From contig CAIYTL010000050.1 in assembly GCA_903929105.1 (NCBI GenBank), positions 1 through 5,755 on the forward strand: 5,755 nucleotides of DNA. The letters run 5' to 3'. The position numbers and the translations under genes were made by a program. Under the pieces are notes generated by a model that saw only the letters and a program-made list of their open reading frames with translations, searched no databases and was not told the origin of the DNA. The stretch is from an uncultured Micrococcales bacterium. Lineage in GTDB: Bacteria; Actinomycetota; Actinomycetes; Actinomycetales; Microbacteriaceae. This document shows, piece after piece, positions 5,522 through 5,755 of this stretch (its first letter is position 1; every line of letters begins with the position of its first letter).

Positions 5522-5755
5522 ATGGCAAACCAGCCGAAACTCACCCGTGACCAACAGCGTGAAGCTGCCAGGGCCAAGGCACGCGATTTGCGTGAAAAGC
5601 AGAAGGCCAGCGAAAAACGCAAAAAGCTAACCATTCAGGTCAGCGTTGTTGTAGCGCTTCTGGCAGTCGTTGGCATCATTGTGCTCTCGCTAGTCTCTAG
5701 CCCTTCTACACAGGGTGGCGAAGTTCCTAAAAAGGTAGCTATCTTCAGTCAAGGC
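5522..5755 (+). CDS. Single-pass membrane protein, probable N-terminus of a DsbA/thioredoxin-fold protein, 3'-truncated by window edge
   Basis: Only 78 codons are visible and the frame is still open at the window end. Residues 1-35 are highly charged, rich in Lys, Arg, Glu, Gln and Ala, and probably a cytosolic amphipathic helix. Residues about 36-58 are a hydrophobic stretch (VSVVVALLAVVGIIVL) that fits one membrane-spanning helix with the N-terminus inside. A short Ser/Thr/Gly linker follows. The start MANQPKLTRDQQREAARAKA plus one helix resembles the N-terminus of actinobacterial membrane-anchored DsbA-family thioredoxin-fold proteins, which act in disulfide exchange outside the membrane. 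The thioredoxin domain and CxxC motif would lie beyond the window, so the product is inferred. The ATG has GAGG 8 nt upstream. It is transcribed divergently from the ABC ATPase. Confidence 0.7.
   Translation, partial: MANQPKLTRDQQREAARAKARDLREKQKASEKRKKLTIQVSVVVALLAVVGIIVLSLVSSPSTQGGEVPKKVAIFSQG

Overview
The window looks like ordinary chromosome from a high-G+C Gram-positive bacterium, most likely an actinobacterium of the Microbacteriaceae type. The evidence is the order ispF-cysS-rlmB, an RlmB with a long Lys/Gly/Arg-rich N-terminal tail, a DUF4032 protein (a mainly actinobacterial family), a UgpC/MsmK/MsiK-type sugar ABC ATPase, and GTG starts on two of the genes. Base composition looks close to balanced (low 50s % G+C by eye, not computed). 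That is low for the family and would fit one of the small-genome planktonic lineages, but this placement is an inference.

Layout. Positions 1-2942 hold a tight plus-strand housekeeping run. It begins with the 3' part of ispF (MEP isoprenoid pathway), followed after 4 nt by cysS (cysteinyl-tRNA synthetase) and, with no gap, by rlmB (23S rRNA 2'-O-methyltransferase). Only 3 nt further on, a minus-strand pair converges on it. This is a standalone sugar-ABC ATPase (4270-5346) followed 19 nt downstream by a DUF4032 protein with a kinase-like core (2946-4250). The only real intergenic space is 5347-5521. It separates the ATPase from a divergent plus-strand gene that leaves the window at 5755. That gene encodes a single-pass membrane protein resembling the N-terminus of DsbA/thioredoxin-fold proteins.

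How the parts relate. The plus-strand block is probably one operon with coupled translation. The ATPase has no permease or binding-protein genes next to it, so it probably powers several sugar importers encoded elsewhere. The DUF4032 partner has no assigned function. It shows a plausible set of kinase-fold residues and is probably co-transcribed with the ATPase.

The non-coding signals worth attention are a hairpin whose loop is the ATPase stop codon, an extended -10 promoter for the ATPase, a GC-rich hairpin next to the ATPase ribosome binding site, and two inverted repeats in the divergent intergenic region. I saw no RNA genes, CRISPR arrays, insertion sequences or phage genes. The window does not contain an obvious new multi-gene system. 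The least understood part is the ATPase/DUF4032 pair and its intercistronic hairpin.
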